NCBI GenBank assembly: GCA_032622095.1
Contig: CP136067.1
Span: 60,582,893 to 60,646,892 of the forward strand
Origin: Siphonodentalium dalli
Lineage: Eukaryota; Mollusca; Scaphopoda; Gadilida; Siphonodentaliidae
DNA length: 64,000 bases
Reading direction: 5' to 3'
Both the position numbers and the translations under genes were made by a program. The notes below the pieces were generated by a model. The model was given only the letters and a program-made list of their open reading frames with translations. It made no database searches and was not told the origin of the DNA. How positions within the stretch are numbered: position 1 is the stretch's first letter; every line of letters begins with the position of its first letter. Of the stretch, positions 24,801 through 36,912 are shown piece by piece.

Positions 24801-25640
24801 TGCTCTGGTAAGAGCGGACAGACATACAGACAGATGGAGCCCTCATTTATATGCCCCAGACCTCCTACAAATGTGACAAAATAGCTCAGGCAAAAGCTTG
24901 TAACAGCAAATGTTAGTGTGATTACTCGCAGCATTTTAGGTCAGCAATGGATCAGGTTATACATTTTCAAAGGATGTGATTTTGCCTATCTGCAGATAAT
25001 AGTTAAACTGTCACTATATAAACAACAGCCAAATTAAAATAAATATGTTTTTTGTCTCCTGAAAAATGACCAAAACCACTTACGTCCTTTTAACTGTAAT
25101 ATAAGGCAACGATAAAATGTTTATTAAAACAGTGAATTTCAAAAGTCTCAGTTGCGCTAGATGAGATATTAACTGTTCACACAAATTATCTATTTGCTTG
25201 TTCAAAATGAGGTTAGACTAAAGCAACTCTCCAAGATGTCTGTATGTTTTGACTTACTCGCTTTCCGGAACATCTATATTACGACACTTATGGTGTGGTT
25301 GTTAGATGAAAGAGAATTTTTTTTATTTTTGTCTTAGAAGTGTTGAATTGAACAGCCATATTATTTGGACCATATAGATATAGATTTTACATTTCTTTGC
25401 AAGCTCGATTCACAAAAAGTAATAAGTTTTCTAAAGATGCAAAGCAATTATCATCACAATACATGCGAGTTAAAGACTTTAGATTCTTGTGGATATCGTT
25501 TATAAAAACAAAGAAGAAAATGTTCCTAGAACATATTCCTAACAAACTCCAGCATTCAATTTATGGAGACATGTTGTGTTCTATTAAGATAGATAATCCA
25601 GGCATAAATATAGGTGTTAATCTCGAGCGAACACCGCTTA
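21881..25640. other. UBXN4 intron 5, no gene recognised
   Basis: Mostly AT-rich unique-looking sequence. Around 23357-23550 a short block (GAAAGCATGGAC-CTCTTTAT) is duplicated about 95 bp apart. Around 24450-24500 there is a short direct repeat TGGTGG-TATTCCCCAAA. None of the frames (for example 23273-23571, 25397-25663) carries a recognisable motif. Confidence 0.45.
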
Positions 25641-25654
25641 ACTTGAAATCAAGC

Positions 25655-25740
25655 CAATGCTAAGAGAGTCAAACTCACATAGTTGAGGTGACAATGCTGT
25701 AAGCCAAACCCCTTAACCACTGCGCCACCATACTCCATAG
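25655..25740 (-). repeat. tRNA-derived SINE head
   Basis: On the minus strand TGGCGCAGTGG (25718-25728) matches the RNA polymerase III A box. GTTTGACTCTC (25664-25674) is a degenerate B box at tRNA-like spacing. The 5' text GGTGGCGCAGTGGTTAAGGG resembles a Leu/Ser-type tRNA. It cannot fold as a functional tRNA because the anticodon arm is not preserved, so it is read as a SINE remnant ~170 bp downstream of UBXN4 exon 5. Confidence 0.6.
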
Positions 25741-25909
25741 GACCAATAGACGATAGAAAGTAGAAGGTTTTTTTTATCATAAATTAATACAAAATACTCT
25801 GTCTTGTTATTATGCAATAAAAATAAAACCAATTAAGCTGCAATGTCTGAGAATTAGACATGTCAAGGTTATCCTCTAAACAGAAAGTCACAATCAAGTA
25901 TTCCCATAC

Positions 25910-26127
25910 CTATCTAGTTTTTCCTCCTTTGAGGGTGGGGTCTTCCCTATAATATTTGGTTCCACAGAAGCACTTGCTGTGTCTGACTGTTCCATGGAAA
26001 CCTCTGGTGACTCGGGTATAATTGTGGTCTCATTGGCTAAGTGGTGTGAAGCTTCCTGTATATCTGTCATCTCAGGATCATTTTGTAGTGGATTTACTGT
26101 TGTCTTTTGCAAGTTCTGCTCATGTAG
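25910..26127 (-). CDS. UBXN4: UBXN4 exon 5 (linker)
   Basis: The acceptor is TTTTTAAG|CTACATGAG and the donor is GATAG|GTATGG. The exon contributes 72 codons plus 2 nt. The product LHEQNLQKTTVNPLQ... is an acidic Ser/Thr/Pro-rich, probably disordered linker (HHLANETTIIPESPEVSMEQ, then SASVEPNIIGKTPPSKEEKL). It ends in D-(R) and runs directly into RVKDL of exon 6. Vertebrate UBXN4 has a comparable low-complexity linker between the thioredoxin-like domain and the coiled coil. The acceptor tract is weak, and a few codons of difference at the start are possible. Confidence 0.88.
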
Positions 26128-27206
26128 CTTAAAAATATTTACTAAATTATTTCACAGTAGACAAATGGGCGTGTTGCATACTTAACCAATTAACGACCAG
26201 AATATTCATTATGTAATCACCAAGAAGGTCACTGAGTTCCTTTTCAATGCAAAAATAATTTGAAATTATTACCTAAATATCGGAAATGAGTGGAGACATG
26301 GACACAAATATGCGATCGATGTGGCCAGATCAACGTTAATTCTGTTGATCCAATCATTTAAAGGTTTTGTAGAAAATGTGGGTTTTTTATCGATAGATTA
26401 TGTGTTAGGAATCAAAGGGTGATTTCTCCAGTAGTAATGTCTATCCAACTAGCCAGTTTCTAGGAAAATGAAAACCGAATGATTCTAGACAAATTAAACT
26501 GATGGTTTCCAAAGACAATAATTTCTCTGATAGGTTTGCTGACAAAAGAGAAAGAGGTCACAATGTGCCTAATAAGTTTGACCTGGTGACATATACATGT
26601 ACAATCAATGAGCATTATCGGGAGTATATAATCAAAATAATGTGCTGAGAACTACTCACCTTCTATTGCTATCCTCAACCCGAAAAACAACAAGATACGT
26701 CTACACAGATTGGCCCAGTGCATACAATACCCTGATAAGGTTATCAGCTGGAAACCGACATGATCAGCCAATTCTAAGTCGGCATCCATAACAAAATTTA
26801 TAACCCAATCGGGGTCAAAAAGTTGCACAACAGTGATAAAATGCATCAAACAGAGCCCAGAATTGACTTATACTCAATTTCATGTGAGTAAACTACACAC
26901 AATATATGAAAGTAATCTGATAACAAAAACTGAAAATATGATCTTGAAACAAAAATAATAGGAAAATTCTAAGTTCACAAAAGCTATAACTCCAACAAGA
27001 ATAGGCAGAACACAGCTATATTCAAATCTCAAAGGCGTCCTTCACCAGTAAGTTCACATACCAAACATTGTTTTAATTAATTAATCATCAATGAAGAAAT
27101 CATTCAGAAACCATATGGATCGGATGCACAGATGCAGACATACAAAATCATGAATGCATGCCCAGATCAAGGAATGACCACCACTTGATTTTCCTGAAAA
27201 TATTAC
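26128..27206. other. UBXN4 intron 4 with degenerate monomers
   Basis: Near 26690-27050 the phrases AACAACAAGATACGTC, CAATTCTAAGTCGGC and CTCCAACAAGAATAGGC resemble a heavily decayed member of the ACAAGAG... monomer family. Otherwise nothing recognised. Confidence 0.4.
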
Positions 27207-27325
27207 CTTTATCACATTTTGCATTGTTGTGTTGAGTTCTTCAACCTCCTTTGAACCAGCTAGAACTTCCAATGGTGCACCATTCTCACCAATAAGGTAT
27301 ATTGAAGGCACAATGAGAATAGGAT
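27207..27325 (-). CDS. UBXN4: UBXN4 exon 4 (end of thioredoxin-like domain)
   Basis: The acceptor is ATTGGTAG|ATCCT and the donor is ATAAAG|GTAATA. The 119-nt exon completes a split Tyr codon and then reads PILIVPSIYLIGENGAPLEV followed by LAGSKEVEELNTTMQNVIK. It aligns with the vertebrate UBXN4 block VVCVPSSFFIG-x-G-PLEV-AGS. This is the C-terminal strand-helix part of the thioredoxin-like domain, with the cis-Pro position preserved in VPS. No CxxC redox pair is present, in keeping with a non-catalytic fold. Confidence 0.95.
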
Positions 27326-28892
27326 CTACCAATGTTAAGAAGAATGGTGTAATATTAAACTAGAAATATGTAGGTACATGAGTAGAAAACCCAAGGACCC
27401 TTTCTTTACTAAATACTCATTAGAAAATATTCAGTTAATATGTTTGTTGAACTGAATTGGTCATTGTCGCATGGTTTTGTACAAAAAGACACCAGGATCT
27501 CAAAGTTGATTCAAGACACGGAACTGTGGTACCAGTCAAATTCAAAGCGCATGGAATGCCCATTCAAATTATGTTGACTGTCCATTTCAATCAAAAACAA
27601 ATAGTTATTATAATAATAATTAGCAGATGACTTTTTAAATTTAAAATTGCGTTTTTTTTAAAGAGATTTTGAGAAGCTTTTTGCACATTTGGGTTATCAG
27701 TGTCTTTTTGCACTTTTGAGAGATAATGAGTGTCTTTTAGCATGATACCATGTAACAATGCCAATTCAGCCTTATTATCTGAACATTTCCAACCAGATAA
27801 TAAAGGTATGTTCAAGAGACAACCATAGGTGGTTCGCTGATCTTATTATCTGAACATTTCCCCACCAATGAATAGGAATCTTCTTGCACTTGAATTAACT
27901 TTTAGTCCGTTCAATTTTCCTAAAGAGAACTTCAAAAAAATGATAGACCATTCCAATGTATACTTTTATAGCCAAAAATACTATCTATTCAGTATATAAA
28001 GAGTTAACAAATATTTTTAAGGAATTCCAAGACACATGGTACTTTTATAAGTTTGCTCAGAAATCCTTGGGATTGAGAATTAACAATAGCATATTGTTGT
28101 GTCCAGCCATCTCTCCTTTGTCTGGGAAGGTAGTATGGACGTGAAAAGGATACTGTCATTTTCTCCTTTTGTTATTCTTTTTTCAATAATTTTTTTTTAA
28201 ATTCCGGTATGTGATAGAAATTTATTGCATCAAAAAGGTCGCACAATTCCAATGGGGATTAACCTGGCTAGCACTGTTAGAGCAAGCAAGTCCATTTCTT
28301 GATACTTTTTCTCTCGCAATGATAGCAAGTTATGACAACTCGTCCATTTGGGCCTGTCTGGATAACCAAACATGTTTCACATGCGACCTGTTTTTCATTC
28401 ATGGGTGATAATTGGCTGTGAATCGTCAAATATTCTTTGCAACTACTATGGCTCACAGTGAATTATTATTTGTATGTGAACTTGTAAAGTCTGTGGAGTG
28501 CCATGATTTTATAGATCTGTTATAGAAACATGATAGAAGAGATATACCTAGAGGCACTCCATCCAGGGGATAGGGGGTTTAACTTAAACAATATTTAGGA
28601 CCTATTTCGATTAAACCATTACGATAAGAGGTGATGTACCGCTTTGGACAAGGCCATGTTCTAAGTTGGATAACAGCTTCAAACTGGATAATAGCAATTC
28701 TTGTTCCAAACATGTTATTTTAGAAAATGCAAAGTAAAAGCTTAACCTGGAACAGTGAATACATTTTCAGGTAATACCAAACCAATAATGCACTGATACC
28801 CGTACCTGGTACAGTCTACCATACAGACAATCGATGATGTGGTAAAACAATCTTGTTATCAAAAACCAAGTACTCATAATTGAAAAGGATAC
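27326..28892. other. UBXN4 intron 3, nothing recognised
   Basis: AT-rich. CTTATTATCTGAACATTTCC occurs twice (27769 and 27842), a short local duplication. No exon or mobile element ends were seen. Confidence 0.45.
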
Positions 28893-28921
28893 AAATCTGT
28901 GCGAAGAATTTTCCATCAGGA
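28893..28921 (-). CDS. UBXN4: UBXN4 exon 3 (29-nt microexon)
   Basis: The acceptor is TTATTTCCAG|TCCTG and the donor is AGATTT|GTATCC. The 29 nt give the last base of a Ser codon, nine codons PDGKFFAQI and the first base of Tyr. Both junctions phase perfectly with exon 2 (AAC AG|) and exon 4 (|AT CCT), yielding SINSPDGKFFAQIYPILIVP. Vertebrate UBXN4 has the corresponding ACLQFSQIYPVVCVP. Without the microexon the flanking exons would still join to a frame (split phases 2 and 1), but out of the family reading. Confidence 0.9.
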
Positions 28922-30890
28922 CTGGAAATAAAACAATAAACAAGCTTATGGATAAGATCATAATGTGTGAAACCTGTATGTCAGCCCTAAAGGCAACATA
29001 CACCGGTTTAACAAAGTTGAATCTAAAAGTTTCAATGAATTATTTGTGGGGAGAAATCACTTATTGACCAGCCATCACCATTTGAACTATTCTGACTACT
29101 AAAACACTAAAAAACAAATGTGAAAGTATTTACAATGTGCTTTGCAGACTAACACATGTGAAAGCATCAGATTGATTGTGAAAAACACATGGGAAATATT
29201 AAAGCCACATGGCGGTTTGTGCTCCAAAATACACCTTATAATATTTGCATTGGAATTTTTCTCAGTATCAAAATAGGTCGATAAATACCTGAACTACCTT
29301 TCTTTCTGAGCATTATATGTCTCAGAAAGATTCAATGAAGTCATAAAAATTACAACTTCGAACACGATGATAGAGTCCCGATCAAATATTGCGACATTTG
29401 TATTCATTGCAATTCTGGAATCAGAAACGGAATAATGCGCGACTTCCAGAAAAGGTATATTGTGTTATCTTAGCATGAAGCGTATCATAGACGTTTCAGA
29501 ATGAAAAAAGACGTAGATGCTCTTCCCATGGTCTACATGTGGGCAATTCCACGTGATTGACATTACATTCAAAGAACTTTTTCCAGATTCATTGTGATGA
29601 ATGGAGCAACATTTATAAATATATAATCTTATTTCTATGTGTGATGTTGGCTTGTGCCAGGGTGCACCCAAAAATGTGCATTATTCTGAGTTTAGTCAAG
29701 CGATGATAAACTGGCATCGTTATATGTTAGCGTGACTGACATTACATGAAAATATCAAGGCACAGTGCCAACTTGTTTTCAATTTAAATTTGTCTTATAT
29801 TTACAGAAACTCATATGATTTTCTTTGTTAATTTTTCGTGGTAGATGTTTCAAGATAATGTAAAAGCAAAATTTACATAATTTTATCCAAGATACATGGT
29901 AACTGGAATTAAAATTTAAGTTGTTTGACATTCAAATACTTTAATATGAACACCTTTTTCAATTATTTTAGTTGGTATTTAAAAAAATTTTATGGACAGA
30001 CTAATCTGTCTGTGTCTGATATTATGTTACTGAATTTGTGGCTAACATTAACCTATGAAGAAAAAAAGAACAAAATATTAGTTCTACATTCTCAATTACC
30101 TTTTGTACAAGTTTTTCAGACAATAGCGTTTGGAGACCTGGGAAAATGGGAGGTGGTTTGCATAGGTTGTCTTACTTTGGCAAACATTTTCAACAAATAT
30201 TTCATGCCAATGACATTTCAGTTGGAAATTTTACACCAAATCTAGGTTGAAATTTCCCTGTATAGTTTGTTTACCAGTATTTGGTGAGATATATTTATAC
30301 AAGTTGAATAAATAAATAAGTGGATAAGAATCGTCATTTTATGGCAGCCTCCCGAGAAAAATTATAGTATGATACTGTGGACTTTCTCGTCGAAGTTGAA
30401 CAACTCATTGGTCACAACAAAAGTCTGAGCACACTGTTCATTATACCTGGGGACATGAATTTCAGAATATATAACCAAGCTGATAATTTTCAGCCCACTT
30501 GTACCGGTAGTTAGGGCTGGCACATCGCAATGTTTATGCTTTGATGTGCTGTGCACCACGATGCACAATTGCTAGTTGTCACGTTATCTATGAATTAATT
30601 CATTCTCGTTGTAAGGGTCAAGTTGCTCATTGCCCAAATGGTAACCAACCTGATTCATGCAATTAGGAAGGGTAAATTACCTATTTTCTCTTTCTCATTG
30701 ATGCAATTGATGTCACTCTTGGAAATAAATGTTGAGAAACTGAATTCTTGAGTGTTGTTAGAAAGCATTTGATGAGTTTGTACCCAAAAGTATGTTTTTC
30801 TTACATTCAATGCTCGCATAAATCATGAGAGCAGTATTAAAATTTACCAGTAGTAGACGCACCTACATGTATATGCAACTGCATATGTTT
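28922..30890. other. UBXN4 intron 2, proximal part; dispersed repeat
   Basis: The block 29196-29420 (CACATGGCGGTTTGTGCTCC, CTGAACTAC, CATTATATGTC) is an inverted, diverged copy of 38090-38240. The motif GTGACTGACATTACA or a close variant recurs at about 29556, 29732, 31568 and 31738. No exon was recognised. Confidence 0.5.
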
Positions 30891-30898
30891 ACAAATCC

Positions 30899-31505
30899 AA
30901 CAAGAGGTGTGCACTCGAGTGCTAGTATACCCTCACCGTGGCAAATTCAACCCGCATTATCCGTAAACCCAACAAAAAAGATTTTTAACTTTAATGAAAA
31001 ATTCAGACTAACTATATCGATATGGTGTCACAAGAAGCTTGTACAGAAAAAATTATTCAAATTGGTTCATATTTGTTAAAGTTATTAAGTCGGAAGTAAT
31101 TTTCTCTAAGTCAAAATAAGTCGAAAATGAAGTGTAATATTAAGAAAAACAGTCTGAGCCAATCCCTAGCCGCATCATGTAGAGAGGGTATTGTGAGCAG
31201 CATGTATACCAAAAATTATTGAAATCGGTTCATATTTGTAAAAGTTATTAAGTCGGACAGAATTTACTAAGTCAAAATAAGTCGAAAATGAGGCGTAACT
31301 TTAAAAAAAAAAAGTCGGACCGAACCACAATTAGCATCATGCAGAGAGGCAGTCCTAAGGAGATTGCATACAAAAAGTTATTGAAATCGGTTCATAGTTG
31401 TTCGAGTTATGCGGTCGGATGGACGGACGGACAGCCGGAGAAAGCGTGACGGACGCAGTCAATCCAGTATACCCCCATTTTCTTCGAAAGTGGGAGTATA
31501 ATTAC
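30899..31505 (+). repeat. pearl/Helentron-like element with complete-looking ends
   Basis: 5' terminus ACAAGAGGTGTGC (30900) with TATACCCTCAC at 30926-30936. Three ~160-bp monomers (GTTATTAAGTCGG at 31080 and 31247, variant at 31403) follow, then GACGGACGGACAG. The 3' hairpin TATACCCCCATTTTC-TTC-GAAAGTGGGAGTATA is at 31468-31500. The 5' motif is the near-complement of the 3' arm. Confidence 0.8.
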
Positions 31506-32971
31506 TAGTATGTTTTCTTACACGATTTTTATGTCATCTACCAGAATAGGAACAAATTGCAAAACGTGACTGACAGATATTACATATTTCAACTCTTGCT
31601 AGCGGTCAACTTCGAATGGTGCCTATTTTGAACACAGATATTCAGGCTCAGGTATATTGAGTGTATCTAAGATATGGTTATTATATTGTCATGCATTATA
31701 GTTTTATAACAACAATACTAGTAGTAGTATTTTCGTGACTGACATTGCATATAGTATGTAGATTTCTAAAAAATAATTTTTCCCAAATGGACATCAGGCA
31801 CAGGAATATAAACCCAAGATGTGTTATAGCGTGCATCGACCTATTTAAATACTGAAATGCTACAGGCCAATCTAAAATAATTGTTACTATTTGCTCAATT
31901 ATTTACAAGCCACTTTGGGTATATATTTTAGTAGCACATGTGGGTTAACAATGGCATATGCTTTCATCACTAAAATTATGAATATGACAGAGAGAAAAAC
32001 TGTTTTCCATAACTTGAATACTATAACTATCGGATTTTCAAACTCTTTAGTCAATATTCAAGATTTAATTTTTTCACAAATTTCATTCTCCGTCGTGGAA
32101 TTGCCCATGTAGGCCATGGGACGAACTGAGAAAAAGAGTCTAGAAAAAAGTTTTGCTACAACCATTCGGGGACTATGGAAACATTGCGTTTTTATATCCA
32201 GTAGTATGTGTTCTATCATAATATCAAATGTTTCCACCCCTATGTTTGCACGTTTGTTGTAAAAAGTGACTTTTGTTGACAGATGTTATGTAGTTCTTCA
32301 CTAAAATTTTGATAAAAACACCCAGTCTGAAAATGGCAAGTTAACACGTCCGGATTGATCTGTTAACAAATGTATCTTATAAAGAATGTTATTGAAAGAA
32401 TTCAGTATGATTATTACATTATTCAATATAAAATAAGGGTAATGAATATTTAGGTTGATGTTATTTCCTCAGCATGTAACATAAATAGAGTTACGCCTCT
32501 TTGCTCCAATGCTTGCTTTGCACTGGAATAACATGCGATTCATACTACGAGTAGATCGTCTTTCTGAGGTGTCAATAATCGGAATTGTGGAATTTACTTA
32601 CAACCTCCAATTCTAATCTGCTTTCACTATTTATTGAATTAAATCAAGTCGTAATTCATTATATAAACGATAAAGTTGGATGAATACGTATGGATGAGAC
32701 CACACAAGTCAATTCTGAAGTTAAAAATATGAAAATAATTATAAAATATGAACGAAATGTTTGGTTAGAGTTATTTCCCTTAGTTTATACTGTTTCTGTT
32801 CGATATAAATAAGTTTAACACGGGTTTAACATGCATCCATGTGTTGTGTGCTGGCCACTCGTGATTTTTTATTATTAAAAGTGATGGGTCCAGTCCATTG
32901 GATGAGTTGTTTGTTTTTGTTTTCACGCTAGCATTTACATTAAAGTGGCACTTATTGTTTGAAATATTTAA
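31506..32971. other. intron sequence, nothing firmly recognised
   Basis: Contains two to three copies of a GTGACTGACA-TTACA motif unit ~170 bp apart (31568, 31738, weak at 32266). The frame 31891-32112 has no motif. Confidence 0.4.
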
Positions 32972-34076
32972 TTATTGTCCGAAATGGAATAATATCGTCC
33001 TTGTAGCAGTCATCCCGGAAGCGATGTTGATAAGATCGTCGTCTTCGGTCGTGAACGGGTTGCAGAACGCCTGGATCGTATTCACTACATTGATCACGCA
33101 TTTTTCATGCTGCTCGGTCCGTGTCCTGTCGAGATCTTTCCGTTTGCGTCGACGTTCTTCTCTTGATGCTGACTGTTCGCATTGCTTGCTGATGTTTGAC
33201 CGTGCATGGTGTGATATTATCCACCGATGCACGGCCGTCCTGCTGTTAGAGAAGCCGACGATTCCGCCCTTTGTCTTAGAATCTCGGTTCGCCGTCTGCT
33301 CTATGACCTGGTCGCAAGCTGTCCGTGCGAATTTGTACTCTGTGTGTCTCCGAACGGCGAATTGTCCATCAGAAAAAAACTTCGTGCACGTCTGGATGTT
33401 TGTCGACTAAGGTGTTAATTTCCATCAGATAAATTGGCAAATATCGTGCATAATGAACCCGCTTGTACGCAAAAAACCACGGAAGCATATGATGGACTGT
33501 CTGAAGGTGTAGGTTCCAATTGCCTTCGCGGGTTGCCCTGATAAACCCCAACAAGTCCCTGACCATTTCCAAATATGATAGCTAAAACGTAAAGGTGGGA
33601 CTTGAATTTGATCTGTCGGCTATGTAAGCGTCATACTTTGTCACAATATCATTAAAGTCCTTATCTAAGAACACATCATTGGCACACCCGGTGTGGAATT
33701 TGTTACTGGGTTCTTTTGATATATTGGATAACTCTATTCCGGCCGCGGGATCAAATTCGGTGAACGCATCCAATTAGCATAGTCTATATGTAAAGCTTCA
33801 AACATAACTTTGTGCACACGTATTGCTCTGTTGTAGTGTTTGCCAGTCAATACTTTTTCCACGGACCCCGCTGCAACAAGGTTAGATTCTATAATGACAT
33901 CTTTCAACCCCGAGTCCTGGAATATTTTTCCGATTGTAGACATGAACGTCATTGAACGACATAGCCGTGTGGAAGTCCCCAAGCTTCACAATCAATCGAT
34001 CTTGCATGACATAATCCTTCCATCTAACCTGCTGAGCTTATATGGCCTGATCAAACACCAGTACAACTTTGTCTAA
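32972..34076 (-). pseudogene. frameshifted body of an uncharacterised animal gene family
   Basis: Read on the minus strand from 34076, successive frames give DKVVLVFDQAI, a stop, AQQVRWKDYVMQDRLIVKLG with DFHTAMSF, then (shifted) STIGKIFQDSGLKDVIIES, VAAGSVEKVLTGKHYNRAIR, DAYIADRSNSSP, LGFIRATREGNWNLHLQTVH and ARYLPIYLMEINTL. The stretch ends with TEQHEKCVINVVNTIQAFCN and PFTTEDDDLINIASG. From memory this order matches a large uncharacterised family in molluscs, cnidarians and amphioxus (FDQAIYAKA, RLGDFHT, GKRF-DAGL, ATREGNW-LH, ARYL). At least one in-frame stop and two or three frameshifts are present, so this copy is not functional as written. The 170-codon plus-strand frame over the same DNA is its antisense shadow. 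Confidence 0.7.
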
Positions 34077-35094
34077 CTCAAGCCGATATAAATGGTATAG
34101 GCCTACCTTTAAATTGGCTTTAATAAAACAAAAATGTGATGCTACTACTGAATGGGCTTTGTGTGACAAAGTTAAATTTCCACAGCACATGTTTATGTAC
34201 ATGGGAAATGGAATATCCTATCACCTTTGTGGCGACATGAATGTCAATTTAATTTTTAGATTCCATTATTAATATCATTAATAACGAAAGAATTTTTTTT
34301 AGGACCGGTCCCTTTTAAACAGATATGGTCGGGTAAAAGGAAACACAACTATATTTAGGGGCAAATTAGACCACTTCAGAATACTACAATATTTTCCACG
34401 TCATTCTGACGGCCAGTTGTGAAATTGTAGACCTGTTCAACTAAAACCTGAATGGATTCGTTGAGAAAAAAATTCAGACACTCATTGGATTATTTGCTTT
34501 AAATTTCGAATTATATTGAAAATAAAAGATAAGAGACAGATACAATTGTCCCTTTAAATATCCGTGATATATGTATAATAAATAATGTTTGCAAGAAATA
34601 TATACTTGTAAATTACGAACGCAAATTTATCAAAGGTTGTGATGAAGAGACAAGAATGGGCCTAATAACTCAAGAATGCAGGTTAAGTAGATGGGAAAAT
34701 TTATGGGTTTACTTTTGCTTTAACACATTTCTATCAATGGAACTGTTTTTATAGACCAAATTAATCTTCCATATCGTATTTTTGCCCATCTGATTTAACC
34801 CGACGATGATATATTAAGATAAGTAACTGCTTATGAAATGTTAAAAATGTGGGTACTTTACCGGTTTTTGGTTACGTTCCGTCCACTTCCGATTCCGTTT
34901 AAAAAAAAAAAACGACGTGCGTCCTTGGAGACAATCGCGAGTTCGCCGAATTTACCTTATTTCATGTTCCTTATATGCATCATAATTAATATTATATAAC
35001 CCCCTACTACCATGGGCTCTAAAATAAACAGTTAATCAGCTATAATTGGGAATTTGGGTACGTTTTTCGTCACACAATATTGATCAATTTTCAC
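34077..35094. other. AT-rich, possible intron of the decayed gene
   Basis: No additional exon of the uncharacterised family could be read on the minus strand, although the family normally has sequence between the first exon and FDQA. Confidence 0.4.
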
Positions 35095-35291
35095 CTTCGA
35101 TGGTAATATAGAACCGGGGTATTTTGCACTGATTGTGTCAGTGATCGGGATATCTCACTCTCTGGAGTACACTCAATGACATTCCATTTTTCAATACAAG
35201 ATTTAATTTTAACGACACTATCGTCAGATGAATGCATGAGCTCCTCATTTGGCGCAGTTTCGACGACGTGAATCGAACAGTAGACATCCAT
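35095..35291 (-). CDS. probable first exon of the uncharacterised family gene
   Basis: ATG at 35291 opens 65 codons starting MDVYCSIHVVETAPNEELMH and including IKSCIEKWNVIECTPESEIS. They end YYHR at donor TCGAAG|GTGAAA. The C-HxR ending is where the family continues with CY-x-x-FT in my memory. The exon lies 1 kb upstream of, and on the same strand as, the frameshifted body at 32972-34076. I infer one locus inside UBXN4 intron 2, same strand. The exon itself is intact. Confidence 0.5.
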
Positions 35292-35328
35292 GTTTACGTT
35301 TGATTAAAAACGCGTCTCAACAGCGTCA

Positions 35329-35338
35329 AAAATGGCGG
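35329..35338 (-). promoter_or_regulatory. YY1-type CCGCCATTTT motif
   Basis: The minus strand reads CCGCCATTTT about 38 bp upstream of the ATG at 35291, a position where YY1-type elements often mark transcription starts in animal genes. On the plus strand the same bases give AAAATGGCGG and open a 66-codon frame with no recognisable motif. Confidence 0.35.
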
Positions 35339-35341
35339 AAC

Positions 35342-36435
35342 GAAATCTGTTTATCAACGGAAAATATGTTATACTTCGATGGGGGTTTGACAAAAAACGT
35401 GCAACTCCTGGGGTGGAAACATTTTGCATTTCGAACCTCTTATATATAGTCTTTAGTACGAGGCAAAAGTTATTTAGTCCCCAGATGGTTGTAGCAGAAA
35501 GTTACATTTTCAGTGTTCGTCCCATGTCCTAATGTGCAATTTTTATGTGACTGCTGATTAAATAATTCGAACTGATACAAACGAAACAATCTCGAATTTA
35601 TTGAAAAATATAAAAAACAAAACACATATTTTCAGCACTACATCAACAAATTTGTTTGGAAATCTTGGGGTATGAATATTTTGAGATACCTCTAACTAAA
35701 TTATGTATACATAATATTGAGGATCGAACAAGGCATACATATCAGGATCAAACGAAATTAAACTAATTTCCAATTAAATACCATGTACACATCAGCATAG
35801 TGTTCTAAAAGGAACAACATGTATACTGTCTTAGTGATAGAAGCTGCTGTTGACTGAAGTAATCCAATTCAAAACTAGAATTATTACTGTAGGTTATATC
35901 ATTGCCAGGAATATTTTAAGCAAGACAGTCAATGAATGTTGATATGCTCATCAGATTATAACGAGACCGATCATGTTTGGCATATGCTTACGGTAACCCA
36001 TACCTTCAAACATACCGACTACCACAATCATAAGGCCAAAACAAAAAAGACCTGTGTTTCCGGTGACCAACCTGCCCCAATTTCGGAGCACCTGACGGTT
36101 TTCATTTTATTCATTTTGCAAAATTTGGACGCATCTGGTTTTATTTTTATGCCACCTGTAAATATTCCATGTACAAATATGCAAAATCATCTTCCATTTT
36201 CTATTAGTTATGTAGTCATTAATTTAATTCAATAAGTCATTAACATAATTAAGTTAATTAATTGTGTAAATCATGACATCACACATAAAAAAACAGACAT
36301 TTCATCGCAAAATAACGGACTACCTCGAAAATATGAAAAACATTAAACAAGAATAAAACGATGTCTTTCAGGCTTATTGTTCATGATTGAGCCTATATAT
36401 GTTTATTAACTCAATTTGATGTGATGGGCTACTGG
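35342..36435. other. no gene recognised
   Basis: The plus-strand frame 35936-36235 lacks motifs. AT-rich sequence throughout. Confidence 0.4.
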
Positions 36436-36439
36436 TTAA

Positions 36440-36908
36440 AGGTACTCAACCCGATAAAACTCCTCTCAATTACTATTTCAATGGCTTCGGGGGTCAAAAA
36501 TATTTGATTCGAGTCGAGGAAGTCACCCATCAAAGCTCAGATTTGTTAGATATCGATTTTAGAAATCTATTATTTTTCATTATCGGGAATACTATCTGGC
36601 CCAGAACTCAGTCAAAATTGCGTTAAAATTACCACTTGATTTTAGAGTTATTCATCCTTGTCTGTTTGAATAGATTTGGAGTACACATCCAGAGCAGATT
36701 ACGGCAGTTATTAGTACTCATCTCGAGAACATAACAAATTTGAAAAATCAATATCTAATAACTCTGAGCTTTGTTTGATGGGTTCCTCGACTCGAATCAA
36801 ATATTTTTTACCCCCAAAACCAAAGAAATAGTAATATAGGACCCTCTAATCGGATTGTAGTTGTTGGAATCTGTTGAGATGGGGACCCTCTTTATGGGTT
36901 GAGTACCT
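36440..36908 (+). mobile_element. TTAA-flanked palindromic MITE, copy 1
   Basis: Ends AGGTACTCAACCC and its complement. Flanked by TTAA at 36436-36439 and 36909-36912. Internal inverted blocks include GATTCGAGTCGAGG and CCTCGACTCGAATC. Closely related to 54977-55454 and 56995-57478. Confidence 0.85.
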
Positions 36909-36912
36909 TTAA

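Noticed and set aside
25655-25740. tRNA gene
   Set aside because: A-box present but B-box degenerate and no cloverleaf can be formed. Treated as a SINE remnant.
32898-33410. 170-codon plus-strand ORF
   Set aside because: It is the antisense of the well-supported minus-strand family block (ATREGNW... DRTRTEQHEK...). Its own composition has no recognisable motif.
35332-35532. Plus-strand ORF starting at AAAATGGCGG
   Set aside because: Good start context but no motif and no clear donor. The same bases fit better as a promoter motif for the minus-strand exon 35095-35291.
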